DNA of 7,664 nucleotides from the NCBI GenBank assembly GCA_950063125.1, contig CATLZI010000100.1, positions 1 to 7,664 on the forward strand, read 5' to 3'. Positions 1-7,165 of the stretch are shown piece after piece (within the stretch, counting starts at the first letter, position 1; the number at the start of each line of letters is the position of its first letter). The position numbers were made by a program, and so were the translations under genes. The notes under the pieces are model-generated. The model did not search any database, was not told where the DNA came from, and was given only the letters and a program-made list of their open reading frames with translations. Source of the DNA: an uncultured Porticoccus sp. Its GTDB lineage: Bacteria > Pseudomonadota > Gammaproteobacteria > Pseudomonadales > Porticoccaceae.

Positions 1-608
1 CCTTCGCCGACGGCGGGGGTTTTCAGGCCATCAACTTTGCACTCTACCGTAAAGAACTGGCTGTGCGCTTCGCCGGTCACGGAGATAACCTCATAATTGG
101 GCAATGGTTTCCCTCGGGCCTGCATAAATTCCTGTAACTGGGTTTTTGGGTCTCTGAGCGTGTTTTCTGACAGGTTGGCAAGACGTCCGCTGAATAATCC
201 CATGACCACCTTTTCACAGGTAGCCATACCACCGTCCAAATACACTGCTCCTATGATAGCCTCCACTGTATCTGCCAATATGGATGCCCGTCGGTGGCCG
301 CCACTTTTCAGCTCGCCGGCACCCAGATTCAGGCATTGACCTATTTCCAGCTCCTTGGCTATTTCGGTGAGTGTGGCACCCTTGACAAGATTGGCACGAT
401 AGCGACTCAAGTCACCTTCTTTGACCTGAGGAAGACGTTCGTAAACAGCATGACCAATAATAAAATTCAGCGCTGCATCGCCGAGAAATTCCAGACGTTC
501 GTTGTTGACCGGGCCATGGCTGCGATGGGTTAGGGCCAAATCGAACAGGCTGGTATCTCTGAATGAGTAATCAATACGATCGAGCAGCCGTTTTTTTGAT
601 TCTTTCAC
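1..608 (-). CDS. rnc: Ribonuclease III, 3' end cut off by the window edge
   Basis: This endonuclease cuts double-stranded RNA in rRNA processing and mRNA turnover. About 202 residues are visible, and the last 20 or so of the dsRNA-binding domain lie beyond base 1. The signature NERLEFLGD spans residues 36-44. The metal-binding and catalytic acids known from E. coli are all present: E37, E40, D44, E64 (in EGDLSRYRA), D113 and E116 (in ILADTVEAIIG). The dsRNA-binding domain begins near residue 153 (DPKTQLQEFMQ). I chose the GTG start at 608, which gives an N-terminus about one residue shorter than E. coli RNase III. A TTG five codons upstream (621-623) is also open, and neither has a clear ribosome binding site. 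The gene starts 24 bases after the DUF4845 stop, so it is probably translated from the shared lepA-lepB transcript. Identity is secure; the start is less so. Confidence 0.96.
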   Translation of the reverse strand, partial: MKESKKRLLDRIDYSFRDTSLFDLALTHRSHGPVNNERLEFLGDAALNFIIGHAVYERLPQVKEGDLSRYRANLVKGATLTEIAKELEIGQCLNLGAGELKSGGHRRASILADTVEAIIGAVYLDGGMATCEKVVMGLFSGRLANLSENTLRDPKTQLQEFMQARGKPLPNYEVISVTGEAHSQFFTVECKVDGLKTPAVGE

Positions 609-632
609 GCCTAGATTCTGCAAGTGATCTGA

Positions 633-998
633 TTATCTGGCGCTGTCATAGGTATTTTCAAAGCGTACCACCACATCCAGATTCCCCATGAAATTAATTC
701 TTTTTTCATAATTGAGGCTGACCTTTGTATGCGTCTGTTCGCGTTTAATCCTGACCAACTTCGTGTCGATATCGCGTACATTGTTGATATCAAAATGGGT
801 TAAAAGCTTTCTGCGGACTTCGGCATCACTCATATTGTGGATATTCTCTTCCTCCAGGGAATCTATTGCCGCTTTGACAAAAGAGTTATCGAGATACAGC
901 GGTCCGATTTTCAACGCCGCGGTGAGGAAAAACCCAACTATAGCCAGCGACAGGAGGCCACCAAGCACTGTAATACCCTGTTGATTAGTATGTTTCAT
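633..998 (-). CDS. DUF4845 family small membrane protein
   Basis: This is a 121-residue protein of unknown function. It matches the small DUF4845 gene usually found between lepB and rnc in Pseudomonas and other gammaproteobacteria. A short N-terminus (MKHTNQQG) precedes one hydrophobic span at about residues 9-30. The rest is a charged domain of about 90 residues that is probably periplasmic, with a helical stretch (SLEEENIHNMSDAEVRRKLL) followed by alternating beta-like segments. The hydrophobic N-terminus after a Gln-Gly pair resembles the start of type IV pilin-like proteins, but the conserved Glu at mature position 5 of pilins is not evident. The ATG at 998 has a GGAG ribosome binding site (1007-1010) eight bases upstream. 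The gene lies 31 bases after lepB. The family call rests on size, the hydrophobic N-terminus and gene order, and no function can be inferred. Confidence 0.85.
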   Translation of the reverse strand: MKHTNQQGITVLGGLLSLAIVGFFLTAALKIGPLYLDNSFVKAAIDSLEEENIHNMSDAEVRRKLLTHFDINNVRDIDTKLVRIKREQTHTKVSLNYEKRINFMGNLDVVVRFENTYDSAR

Positions 999-1029
999 AA
1001 CCTTGGCTCCAGGTGTCTACCTGTTAATA

Positions 1030-1782
1030 TTAGTTGATTGTCCCGGCCCGGTCGAAGCTTGGCAATTCGCCAAACGATTCCCAATGCATCCAGATTAACA
1101 CGGCCTTACCAACAATATTTTCTTCCGGCACAGGACCCCATACCCGGCTGTCACTACTATTGTCACGATTATCGCCCATCATGAAGTAATGATTCGCCGG
1201 AACAACCAGGGCGTAGTTTTTGCCCAGTGGCCCCGCCACTTTATTTTTTTGTACGGTATGAACGACGCCATTCAGATTCTCAGTAATCAGCTCGAATCTT
1301 GAGTCTTCTGCAGAGTCGGGCAATGGCTCTTGGTCAGCCAGCAACCCATTAATATATAACATATTATTTACAAGTCGAATTTCATCGCCGGGGAGGCCAA
1401 TGACTCTTTTGATGAAATAGCGGTCATCATTGGGTGGAAAAAAAACCATCACATCCCCTCGCTTTGGCTCATTAATCGGAACGATCTTGGTACCGATTAC
1501 AGGCAGCCTGAGACCATAGGTAAACTTGTTTACCAAGATGAAATCGCCAACTTTCAAAGTTGGTATCATTGATCCAGAAGGGATCTGGAACGGTTCGAAG
1601 AGAAATGAACGAAGTACAAAAACCAGTAGCAGGACGGGGAAAAAAGAACCGCTGTATTCAATCCATCCCGGAACTGGCTCTTCCTTGCCGCGTTTTTTGG
1701 ATAGTATAAATCGGTCAGAAAACCATATCACTCCGGAAATTGTCACCAGAAACAATAAGATTAGCGGAAAATTAATATCCAT
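1030..1782 (-). CDS. lepB: Signal peptidase I (leader peptidase)
   Basis: This inner-membrane serine protease removes signal peptides from exported preproteins on the periplasmic side. The 250-residue protein has two N-terminal membrane segments (about 4-21 and 46-62) separated by a basic cytoplasmic loop (KKRGKEE). The catalytic serine is S71 in IPSGSMIPTL. The general-base lysine is K125 in YFIKRVIGLPGD, and the third conserved box MGDNRDNSSDSR spans residues 202-213. These are all the diagnostic S26 boxes in the right order, so the enzyme looks intact. It is somewhat shorter than E. coli LepB (324 residues), which is common outside the enterobacteria. The ATG at 1782 lies nine bases after the lepA stop, and a weak GAG ribosome binding site overlaps that stop, suggesting translational coupling to lepA. 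Confidence 0.97.
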   Translation of the reverse strand: MDINFPLILLFLVTISGVIWFSDRFILSKKRGKEEPVPGWIEYSGSFFPVLLLVFVLRSFLFEPFQIPSGSMIPTLKVGDFILVNKFTYGLRLPVIGTKIVPINEPKRGDVMVFFPPNDDRYFIKRVIGLPGDEIRLVNNMLYINGLLADQEPLPDSAEDSRFELITENLNGVVHTVQKNKVAGPLGKNYALVVPANHYFMMGDNRDNSSDSRVWGPVPEENIVGKAVLIWMHWESFGELPSFDRAGTIN

Positions 1783-1791
1783 TTACAAATC

Positions 1792-3591
1792 TCAACTATC
1801 AGTTTTAAGTACAGCTAGGAATGCTTCCTGAGGGATCTCGACACTACCCACCTGCTTCATCCGCTTTTTACCCTCTTTCTGCTTTTCCAGTAGTTTCTTT
1901 TTTCTGGTCATATCGCCACCATAACATTTTGCAGTGACATTTTTTCTCAGGGCTTTCACTGTGGTCCGGGCAATGACATGACCACCAACAGCCGCCTGAA
2001 TAGCCACATCAAACATCTGGCGCGGAATCAAATCTTTCATTTTTTCTGTCAGTTGACGACCTTTGTACTGTGAATGCTGGCGATGAATAATCGAGGCCAG
2101 TGCATCTACTTTTTCGCCATTAATCAGTACATCCAGTCTCACCAGAGGGGCGGCCTGGAAACGTGTAAATGCATAGTCCAAAGATGCAAATCCCCGACTG
2201 ACCGATTTTAGGCGGTCGAAGAAGTCCATGACAACTTCGCTCATGGGCAGCTCATAGGTAAGTGATACCTGGCTGGTGGCAAACACCATGCTTTTTTGAG
2301 TACCACGTTTTTGCTCGCAAAGTGTAATGACATTACCCAGATAATCCTTTGGAACAAGAATATTCGCTTCACAAAGGGGTTCCCGCATTTCTTCAATACT
2401 GGCCGGATCTGGAAGGTCGGAGGGATTTGATATGTGTAGAATTGCCCCATCTGTTTTTACTATTTCATAAACAACAGTGGGTGCAGTCGTGATGAGGTCG
2501 AGGTTGTATTCCCGTTCCAGGCGCTCCTGAATGATCTCCATATGCAGCATACCGAGGAAACCACAGCGGAACCCAAAGCCCAGCGCATCAGAACTTTCCG
2601 GTTCATAAAATAATGAGGCATCATTCAGAGTAAGTTTGGCCAGGGCCTCACGGAAGTCTTCAAAATCATCTGAACTAATCGGGAACATGCCGGCATACAC
2701 CTGGGGCTTGACACGCTGAAAGCCGGGTAGTGCAGGAGTATCCGGGGTATTACTGTGAGTAAATGTGTCGCCTACTGGTGCGCCATGGATATCCTTAATC
2801 CCAGCAACTACGAAACCTACTTCACCAGCCTTAAGAACGCCGGTATCTTTTCGCTTGGGAGTAAAAACACCGATATTATCCACCACATGCGCTTTACCAA
2901 TGGATTTGGTAATCACTTTTTCTTTCACTCTCAGGGTGCCCTGGGTCACCCGCACCAGGGAAACGACGCCGAGGTAATTGTCAAACCAGGAATCGATGAT
3001 AAGTGCCTGTAAAGGCGCATCCAAATCACCTACCGGGGCTGGTACTTTAGCCACAAGCTGTTCCAGTATGTCCTCTATGCCGAGTCCTGTTTTTGCACTG
3101 CAATGTACTGCGTCATGGGCATCAATACCGATGATATCCTCTATCTCGGCAATGACTTTCTCGGGTTCTGCCTGGGGTAAATCCATTTTATTCAGAACAG
3201 GAATGACTTCGAGCCCCTGAGCAATGGCGGTGTAGCAATTGGCAACAGACTGGGCTTCAACACCCTGCCCTGCATCCACTACCAATAAAGCGCCTTCACA
3301 GGCCGCCAAGGAACGCGACACTTCATAGGAAAAATCCACATGGCCGGGCGTATCAATGAAATTGAGCTGATAGGTCTTGCCATCTCTGGCGCGATAATCA
3401 AGTGTCACGCTTTGTGCCTTGATTGTGATACCGCGCTCTCGCTCGATATCCATCGAGTCGAGAACCTGCTCAGCCATTTCACGGGCAGTAAGCCCACCGC
3501 AGACTTGAATAAAGCGGTCAGCAATGGTGGATTTTCCATGATCGATATGCGCGATAATAGAGAAGTTTCGGATATGACTAAGGTCGGACAC
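1792..3591 (-). CDS. lepA: Elongation factor 4 (LepA), ribosome-associated GTPase
   Basis: LepA is a translational GTPase related to EF-G that acts on the ribosome; proposed roles include back-translocation and initiation or ribosome assembly. The protein is 599 residues, the family's standard length. The GTPase motifs are complete: AHIDHGKST (14-22), the G2 segment RERGITIK (51-58), DTPGH (80-84), NKMD (134-137) and SAK (165-167). The LepA-specific C-terminal domain ends in a basic stretch ([18 protein letters not shown]) followed by [12 protein letters not shown]. The start is GTG at 3591. An in-frame TGA lies three codons upstream and there is no ATG or other start codon between, so GTG is the first possible start. 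It gives the N-terminus [19 protein letters not shown] seen in Pseudomonas LepA. No Shine-Dalgarno sequence is visible upstream. The gene heads the lepA-lepB-DUF4845-rnc group and lies 187 bases after the protease gene, across a likely terminator. Confidence 0.98.
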   Translation of the reverse strand: MSDLSHIRNFSIIAHIDHGKSTIADRFIQVCGGLTAREMAEQVLDSMDIERERGITIKAQSVTLDYRARDGKTYQLNFIDTPGHVDFSYEVSRSLAACEGALLVVDAGQGVEAQSVANCYTAIAQGLEVIPVLNKMDLPQAEPEKVIAEIEDIIGIDAHDAVHCSAKTGLGIEDILEQLVAKVPAPVGDLDAPLQALIIDSWFDNYLGVVSLVRVTQGTLRVKEKVITKSIGKAHVVDNIGVFTPKRKDTGVLKAGEVGFVVAGIKDIHGAPVGDTFTHSNTPDTPALPGFQRVKPQVYAGMFPISSDDFEDFREALAKLTLNDASLFYEPESSDALGFGFRCGFLGMLHMEIIQERLEREYNLDLITTAPTVVYEIVKTDGAILHISNPSDLPDPASIEEMREPLCEANILVPKDYLGNVITLCEQKRGTQKSMVFATSQVSLTYELPMSEVVMDFFDRLKSVSRGFASLDYAFTRFQAAPLVRLDVLINGEKVDALASIIHRQHSQYKGRQLTEKMKDLIPRQMFDVAIQAAVGGHVIARTTVKALRKNVTAKCYGGDMTRKKKLLEKQKEGKKRMKQVGSVEIPQEAFLAVLKTDS

Positions 3592-3609
3592 AGCGATTCA
3601 ATCAGTTTG

Positions 3610-3624
3610 CAGCCGGTCGGGCTG
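3610..3624 (-). other. Small hairpin in the lepA leader
   Basis: A perfect 5-bp inverted repeat, CAGCC-CGACC-GGCTG on the transcribed strand, ends 18 bases before the lepA GTG start. It lies close to where a ribosome binding site would be expected, and none is visible there. The stem is short, and whether it forms or affects translation is unknown. Confidence 0.3.
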
Positions 3625-3632
3625 GGGGGTTA

Positions 3633-3661
3633 ATTTTAGGCCATGCAGTCTAGCGTATTTG
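3633..3661 (-). promoter_or_regulatory. Weak sigma-70-like promoter candidate for lepA
   Basis: A TAAAAT -10-like hexamer lies at 3638-3633 on the minus strand, about 42 bases upstream of the lepA start. At a 17-base spacing the -35 position reads CAAATA, which matches the TTGACA consensus poorly. The likely terminator further upstream implies that lepA needs its own promoter in this region. This is the best -10 match I found, but it is not convincing. Confidence 0.2.
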
Positions 3662-3707
3662 CTGTGCGGACGCTATGAGTACCACCTTAAACAGGCTAAC
3701 GACCTAC

Positions 3708-3742
3708 AAAAATGAAAGGGCTTCGCAAAGAATCCGCTTTTT
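3708..3742 (-). terminator. Probable rho-independent terminator after the mucD-type gene
   Basis: On the minus strand an imperfect hairpin (3740-3715) pairs AAAG-GG-TTC with GAA-CC-CTTT around a TTTGC loop, with one bulged C and one A-G mismatch. It is followed by CATTTTTG, a five-T run at 3712-3708. The hairpin begins 38 bases after the protease stop codon. On the plus strand the same hairpin is followed by CTTTTTGATTTT, so it could also act in the other direction. Its position fits the end of the rpoE-muc operon. Confidence 0.6.
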
Positions 3743-3778
3743 GATTTTCTCGGATATGCAATGAAAAATATCAGTTGA

Positions 3779-4855
3779 TCAGGGGCCCAGTCCATCCGGC
3801 AGCGTGCCGACGATCACATCGAGCGTCTTCTTTTTCTTTCCCCGGATCAGTTGCGCCTTGATTTGGCTGCCAGGCGACAACAAACCAACCACATGGGGCA
3901 GGTCTCCGGACTCGATGATTTCTTCATTATCGAAGTACAAAATGATATCTCCTGCCTGGATGCCAGCAACATCTGCCGGACTTCCGACTTCAACTTGGGC
4001 AACAAGCGCACCCTGGGTTTTTGTCAGCCCAGATGACCGGGCTAGAGATTTGTCGACTTCTTGAACGTAGACACCAAGCCAGCCACGATCTACACGCCCC
4101 TTCAATTTGAGCTGTGAAACAACATCTACAGCCACCCCTGCAGGCACGGCAAAAGACAGGCCTATTGACCCTCCGGAGTGGGTAAATATTTGAGAGTTTA
4201 TGCCCACCACTTCACCATCGAGATTTAGCAAGGGGCCACCGGAATTACCTGGATTGATAGCAACGTCACTTTGAATGAATGGCACATAGTTATCGCCATT
4301 TTTGGTGGGTATACTGCGGCCAATTGCGCTGATAATACCGGCGCTCACCGAATAATCAAGACCAAAGGGCGAGCCTATTGCCAGGGCCCAGTCGCCTACT
4401 TTCACCTTGCCGGGGTCAGCAAAATTGAGCTTAGGCAGGTCCTCGGCATCAATCTTGAGTAATGCCAGATCCGAGCGATGGTCTATGCCGATCACCTTCG
4501 CTTCAAACTCGCGGCGATCGATTAATTTAATGATCACCTCATGGGCATTTTCGACCACATGCTCATTAGTCAGGACATACCCATCACTGGAAATGATAAA
4601 ACCGGAACCGGTTGCATGTGCCTCCCCTGCCTCGCCGTCTTCATGGGGCTTTCGGAACATATCAGGAATATTTCGTTCGTGCATCTGGGCCATTCCCGTC
4701 CCAATGATTTTTTGGACGGAATCAATTTTGACGACCGCGGGAGAAGTGGTTTCAATTAATTCATTAAAATTGAGTAAATCCTGCTGGTTAGATTGGCTAA
4801 TGTAGAGTGCTGCAACTGCAAAGAGCAATGCCATTAAAGAAAACCACTTAAACAT
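3779..4855 (-). CDS. MucD-type periplasmic serine protease with a single PDZ domain
   Basis: This is a trypsin-like HtrA-family protease of envelope quality control, 358 residues from the chosen start. The catalytic triad is H99 (LTNEHVV), D129 (HRSDLALLKID) and S205 (NPGNSGGPLLN). A PDZ domain follows at about residues 257-352 (GWLGVYVQEV, SPADVAGIQAGDIIL, DLPHVVGLLSPGS). Protease and PDZ sequence track Pseudomonas MucD closely, and the gene is in the mucD position. MucD, however, has two PDZ domains and about 474 residues, whereas this protein ends right after PDZ1 (VGTLPDGLGP). The N-terminus (about F5-I19) is one hydrophobic segment without a clear signal peptidase site, so it may be a membrane anchor; that would give the layout of DegS. 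I start at ATG 4855 because AGAGGAA lies eight bases upstream. The in-frame ATG at 4894 has no ribosome binding site and would add 13 polar residues before the hydrophobic segment. Confidence 0.93.
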   Translation of the reverse strand: MFKWFSLMALLFAVAALYISQSNQQDLLNFNELIETTSPAVVKIDSVQKIIGTGMAQMHERNIPDMFRKPHEDGEAGEAHATGSGFIISSDGYVLTNEHVVENAHEVIIKLIDRREFEAKVIGIDHRSDLALLKIDAEDLPKLNFADPGKVKVGDWALAIGSPFGLDYSVSAGIISAIGRSIPTKNGDNYVPFIQSDVAINPGNSGGPLLNLDGEVVGINSQIFTHSGGSIGLSFAVPAGVAVDVVSQLKLKGRVDRGWLGVYVQEVDKSLARSSGLTKTQGALVAQVEVGSPADVAGIQAGDIILYFDNEEIIESGDLPHVVGLLSPGSQIKAQLIRGKKKKTLDVIVGTLPDGLGP

Positions 4856-4863
4856 ATGCGCGC

Positions 4864-4870
4864 TTCCTCT
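4864..4870 (-). promoter_or_regulatory. Ribosome binding site fixing the start of the mucD-type gene
   Basis: AGAGGAA on the minus strand lies eight bases before the ATG at 4855. It is the strongest Shine-Dalgarno match in the window and decides against the in-frame ATG at 4894. Confidence 0.85.
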
Positions 4871-4921
4871 TTGTAGACGGGCCACCCTTGCCATATGAGT
4901 AGATATTCAGGCAGAAACTAC

Positions 4922-5389
4922 TTATATCAGGGACTGATGCTCGCTGGATGTGACAAGTCTCTCCAGTAATACGGGGTGAACTCGACGATTATTTTTATTA
5001 AGCCAGGAATGTAATCTGACAAGAACCCCACCCGCAAGGAAGCCGATCAGAGCACTTGCCAGAACGATGATGTCATGAGAAGAGAACAGAGCGCCAATGG
5101 AGACTGCCCCCATCATTGTCAGCAATGGAAAAAGGTAGACCAGAAGCGTACCTTTAACAACAACATCTTCGGGGATGCCAATCACTACCTGGTCATGTAT
5201 TTTAAGTGCCTGTAAATCGCAGTTACCGGGCAATACCCTGATTAAAACAGTTTTACCGGAAAGCCGACTGAGGAGCTTTTGACCACACCCTTTTTCAGCT
5301 ACGCACACCTGGCACGCCGAACGTTGAATCGTCTCGACCCAGAAACTGTCTGACTCCACGGTGGTAATTCTACCCCTTTCTTCAATCAC
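4922..5389 (-). CDS. mucC: RseC/MucC family inner-membrane protein
   Basis: This accessory protein of the sigma-E regulon operon belongs to the RseC/MucC family, which has been linked to sigma-E regulation and, in E. coli, to reduction of SoxR. The 155-residue protein begins MIEERGRI, much like Pseudomonas MucC. Its cytoplasmic N-terminal part carries the conserved cysteine cluster C26-x2-C29-x5-C35 (CQVCVAEKGCG), which suits metal or redox binding. Two adjacent membrane segments follow (about 79-103 and 107-127), then a basic C-terminal tail (LNKNNRR). The start is GTG at 5389. An in-frame TGA lies three codons upstream, so no earlier start exists, and the ribosome binding site is weak. A 70-base gap separates it from mucB, and the protease start lies 66 bases beyond its stop. 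Confidence 0.93.
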   Translation of the reverse strand: MIEERGRITTVESDSFWVETIQRSACQVCVAEKGCGQKLLSRLSGKTVLIRVLPGNCDLQALKIHDQVVIGIPEDVVVKGTLLVYLFPLLTMMGAVSIGALFSSHDIIVLASALIGFLAGGVLVRLHSWLNKNNRRVHPVLLERLVTSSEHQSLI

Positions 5390-5459
5390 TTCAGTTCAGT
5401 GCCTGCAATGCCATGAGTTTTTATCAAATGGTGCCTGCGATATACAGATACACCTATTG

Positions 5460-6428
5460 TTATTGGTAGTTATGTTGAACCGGTATGACTGCATGTGCAA
5501 CGGCCCTGGCGGTTTCAGCTGGTATTTCGCCAACTACTGAAATCAGAAAATCCTGTTGCCTGATTTTGGCTTTGGTGAGATAAGCCACGGTTGCGCCCCG
5601 CTGGGCTTGCATTTGAGGAATGTCGACGGCCTCGCTACTATCGATAAATACAGAAAAAATTGCCAATCCATCGGTGTATATGAGTGTCTCTCGACCAGAG
5701 TCGTCGGATTTCAGGTAACCTGCCAAACCGAAACCCGGCGGAAGCCAGGATTGCTGCCAATTTGATTGGGCTACCGATGACTCAACATTGTTCAAACAGG
5801 TAGAAACCTTTGACGAAACTCTATGCGCTTCAAGTTCAGAGGGATCAAGTGAAGCCTGGTCAATTGATCCCCCGATTTCGATATCTGCAAACTGAAACCT
5901 TTCCAGGACGCGATTATTGTCGCCAATCAACATTGACTGGAGCAATAACCCCGTCTCCTGGTCAACCCCCAGTATGTATCCGTAGCGGTAACTATCTTTA
6001 GGAATAACATGGACAGTTAGTGTCTCACGACCGGCTATCCGATCCTTGGCCTTGGGATAGACATGATAAAGCTTTTCGAGATGATCTTTCGGGACAGAGG
6101 CTGCGGCTTTCACAGAGCTCCTCAGCATGAGATCACCGAGACGCTCGCATCGACGTTCACCACTCTGACGAGTGACTTCCTTTTTCGGCCCACTCAATAA
6201 GAAAAGACGTTCAAACTCCTGACCATCCCTGACAGAGTGAAAGACCTTGATAGTTCTGAGAATGCCGCCGTGTTCGTAGGTAAATATCCCACTGTAGTCA
6301 AGTGTGCGGTTGGCGTCTGCCATTTTCGAAAGAATGGTAGTTGAAGAAGTTGTATCAGCGATCGCCAGGGGTGACGCGGCAATAAGAAATAGGCATATAG
6401 CCGCAGCAAAAGACCTGGAAATTGACAT
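5460..6428 (-). CDS. mucB: Periplasmic sigma-E regulator MucB/RseB
   Basis: MucB/RseB binds the periplasmic part of the anti-sigma factor, shields it from the initiating protease, and senses lipid or LPS signals. The protein is 322 residues from the chosen start, close to Pseudomonas MucB (316). Residues 1-24 form a signal peptide with a hydrophobic core (FAAAICLFLIAA) and a likely cleavage after AIA at position 24. An N-terminal LolA-like domain (about 25-205) and a C-terminal domain (about 225-315: WLPPGFGLAGY, TLIYTDGLAIFSVFI, ISVVGEIPAETAR) match the RseB two-domain layout. C94 and C211 are the only cysteines after the signal peptide. I chose ATG 6428, which follows CACAGGAAACC and starts exactly at the signal peptide. 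Upstream in-frame ATGs at 6452 and 6473 overlap mucA and lack ribosome binding sites. The gene starts 13 bases after the mucA stop. Confidence 0.95.
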   Translation of the reverse strand: MSISRSFAAAICLFLIAASPLAIADTTSSTTILSKMADANRTLDYSGIFTYEHGGILRTIKVFHSVRDGQEFERLFLLSGPKKEVTRQSGERRCERLGDLMLRSSVKAAASVPKDHLEKLYHVYPKAKDRIAGRETLTVHVIPKDSYRYGYILGVDQETGLLLQSMLIGDNNRVLERFQFADIEIGGSIDQASLDPSELEAHRVSSKVSTCLNNVESSVAQSNWQQSWLPPGFGLAGYLKSDDSGRETLIYTDGLAIFSVFIDSSEAVDIPQMQAQRGATVAYLTKAKIRQQDFLISVVGEIPAETARAVAHAVIPVQHNYQ

Positions 6429-6432
6429 GGTT

Positions 6433-6436
6433 TCCT
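6433..6436 (-). promoter_or_regulatory. Ribosome binding site supporting the mucB start
   Basis: AGGA on the minus strand lies four bases before the ATG at 6428, a rather short but usable spacing. The two upstream in-frame ATGs have nothing comparable, so this site and the signal peptide together decide the start. Confidence 0.6.
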
Positions 6437-6441
6437 GTGAA

Positions 6442-7101
6442 TTACTGATCATGCGTAGTGGGCATGCGAGCAAATGGCAGCATGCCCTGGTTCGTATTCA
6501 TTGCTGCGTGGCCGGTATGCTCAATCATTAAGCTGTTGAGGTAGGCCTGTACCTGTTCGCGTGTGACTTCGGGCTCGGTCGCCTGGTCGACCACAATGAC
6601 CGGCTGGGACTGGCTGGTCCGGTAACTCTCAGGATTGTTGCTGACACTGACTGTCCGAGCAGTGACAGAAGGTATACCAAAGTCAGCAGAGGTTCTGAGC
6701 TGGGCAGGGGAAAATTTATTATCAACGGTTTTGGTCGAGGCAACCACGGGCTGATGGGTATCGGGCATGTTGTATTGCTGAAAACCAATGATGGCCACTG
6801 TAGCTACTGAGGCGGCAATGGCAAAACGGCCGAGAGGCTTGAGCATGCGGGCAGAAAGTGTGTTTACCTGTAAGGCTTTTTCGTTTTCCAGAGCGGCACT
6901 TATGCTTGCGGAGTAGTCAACCACCTGTTCCGGAAGATCTCTTCTCATGGCGGCAGCAGCCATCTGATAGCGGCGCCAGGTATCGCGAGACTGATTATTC
7001 CCGGAAATACTTTTCAAGACGCGATGAACCTCAAGCTCATCTGCCTGACCGTCCATCAGTGCTGACAAGGACTCTTTCTCGCGATCAGTGCTACCAGTCA
7101 T
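6442..7101 (-). CDS. mucA: Anti-sigma-E factor MucA/RseA
   Basis: This single-pass inner-membrane protein binds and inhibits the sigma factor. Regulated proteolysis from the periplasmic and then the membrane side releases the sigma factor under envelope stress. The protein is 219 residues. The cytoplasmic RseA_N domain covers about residues 7-80, with the family features LSALMDGQADELEVHRVL (12-29) and TWRRYQMAAAAMR (41-53). One membrane segment lies at about 90-107 (LGRFAIAASVATVAIIGF). The periplasmic region has a low-complexity Ser/Thr/Gln/Val linker and a conserved C-terminus (183-211), where LPFAR parallels LPYAR of Pseudomonas MucA. The ATG at 7101 follows a GAGG site (7111-7114) nine bases upstream. 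It lies 166 bases after the rpoE stop, longer than I recall for the Pseudomonas algU-mucA gap. The protein looks intact. Confidence 0.95.
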   Translation of the reverse strand: MTGSTDREKESLSALMDGQADELEVHRVLKSISGNNQSRDTWRRYQMAAAAMRRDLPEQVVDYSASISAALENEKALQVNTLSARMLKPLGRFAIAASVATVAIIGFQQYNMPDTHQPVVASTKTVDNKFSPAQLRTSADFGIPSVTARTVSVSNNPESYRTSQSQPVIVVDQATEPEVTREQVQAYLNSLMIEHTGHAAMNTNQGMLPFARMPTTHDQ

Positions 7102-7133
7102 AAGAAACTACCTCAAAACTATTTAGTGACCAT

Positions 7134-7151
7134 GCCACAGTATGCTGTGGC
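7134..7151 (-). other. Perfect 7-bp hairpin upstream of mucA
   Basis: The inverted repeat GCCACAG-CATA-CTGTGGC has a 4-base loop and ends 32 bases before the mucA ATG. It is not followed by a T-run on the minus strand, so it is not a standard terminator. It could be an RNA processing or stability element, or a protein-binding palindrome, between the sigma and anti-sigma genes. Confidence 0.45.
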
Positions 7152-7165
7152 CATAAAACCTGCTT

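Noticed and set aside
609..623. TTG at 621-623 as an alternative rnc start
   Set aside because: It would add five residues before the usual RNase III N-terminus and has no better ribosome binding site than the GTG at 608. Not excluded, only less likely.
3340..3633. Plus-strand ORF of 97 codons opposite the lepA 5' end, and similar plus-strand ORFs elsewhere
   Set aside because: They lie opposite strongly conserved minus-strand genes, have no ribosome binding sites or recognisable domains, and read as antisense shadows.
4856..4894. Upstream in-frame ATG at 4894 as the start of the mucD-type protease
   Set aside because: It has no ribosome binding site and would place 13 residues with three arginines before the hydrophobic segment. 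ATG 4855 has AGAGGAA at ideal spacing.
5399..5438. Two copies of GTGCCTGC in the mucB-mucC gap
   Set aside because: An 8-base direct repeat in a 70-base gap with no symmetry or partner sites elsewhere that I noticed. Consistent with chance.
5809..5837. GAACTT with a downstream TCAAA on the minus strand, a sigma-E-like pair
   Set aside because: It lies inside mucB coding sequence and the spacing is 18 bases, longer than usual for this promoter class.
6429..6473. Upstream in-frame ATGs at 6452 and 6473 as mucB starts
   Set aside because: Both overlap mucA and lack ribosome binding sites. The signal peptide begins cleanly at ATG 6428.
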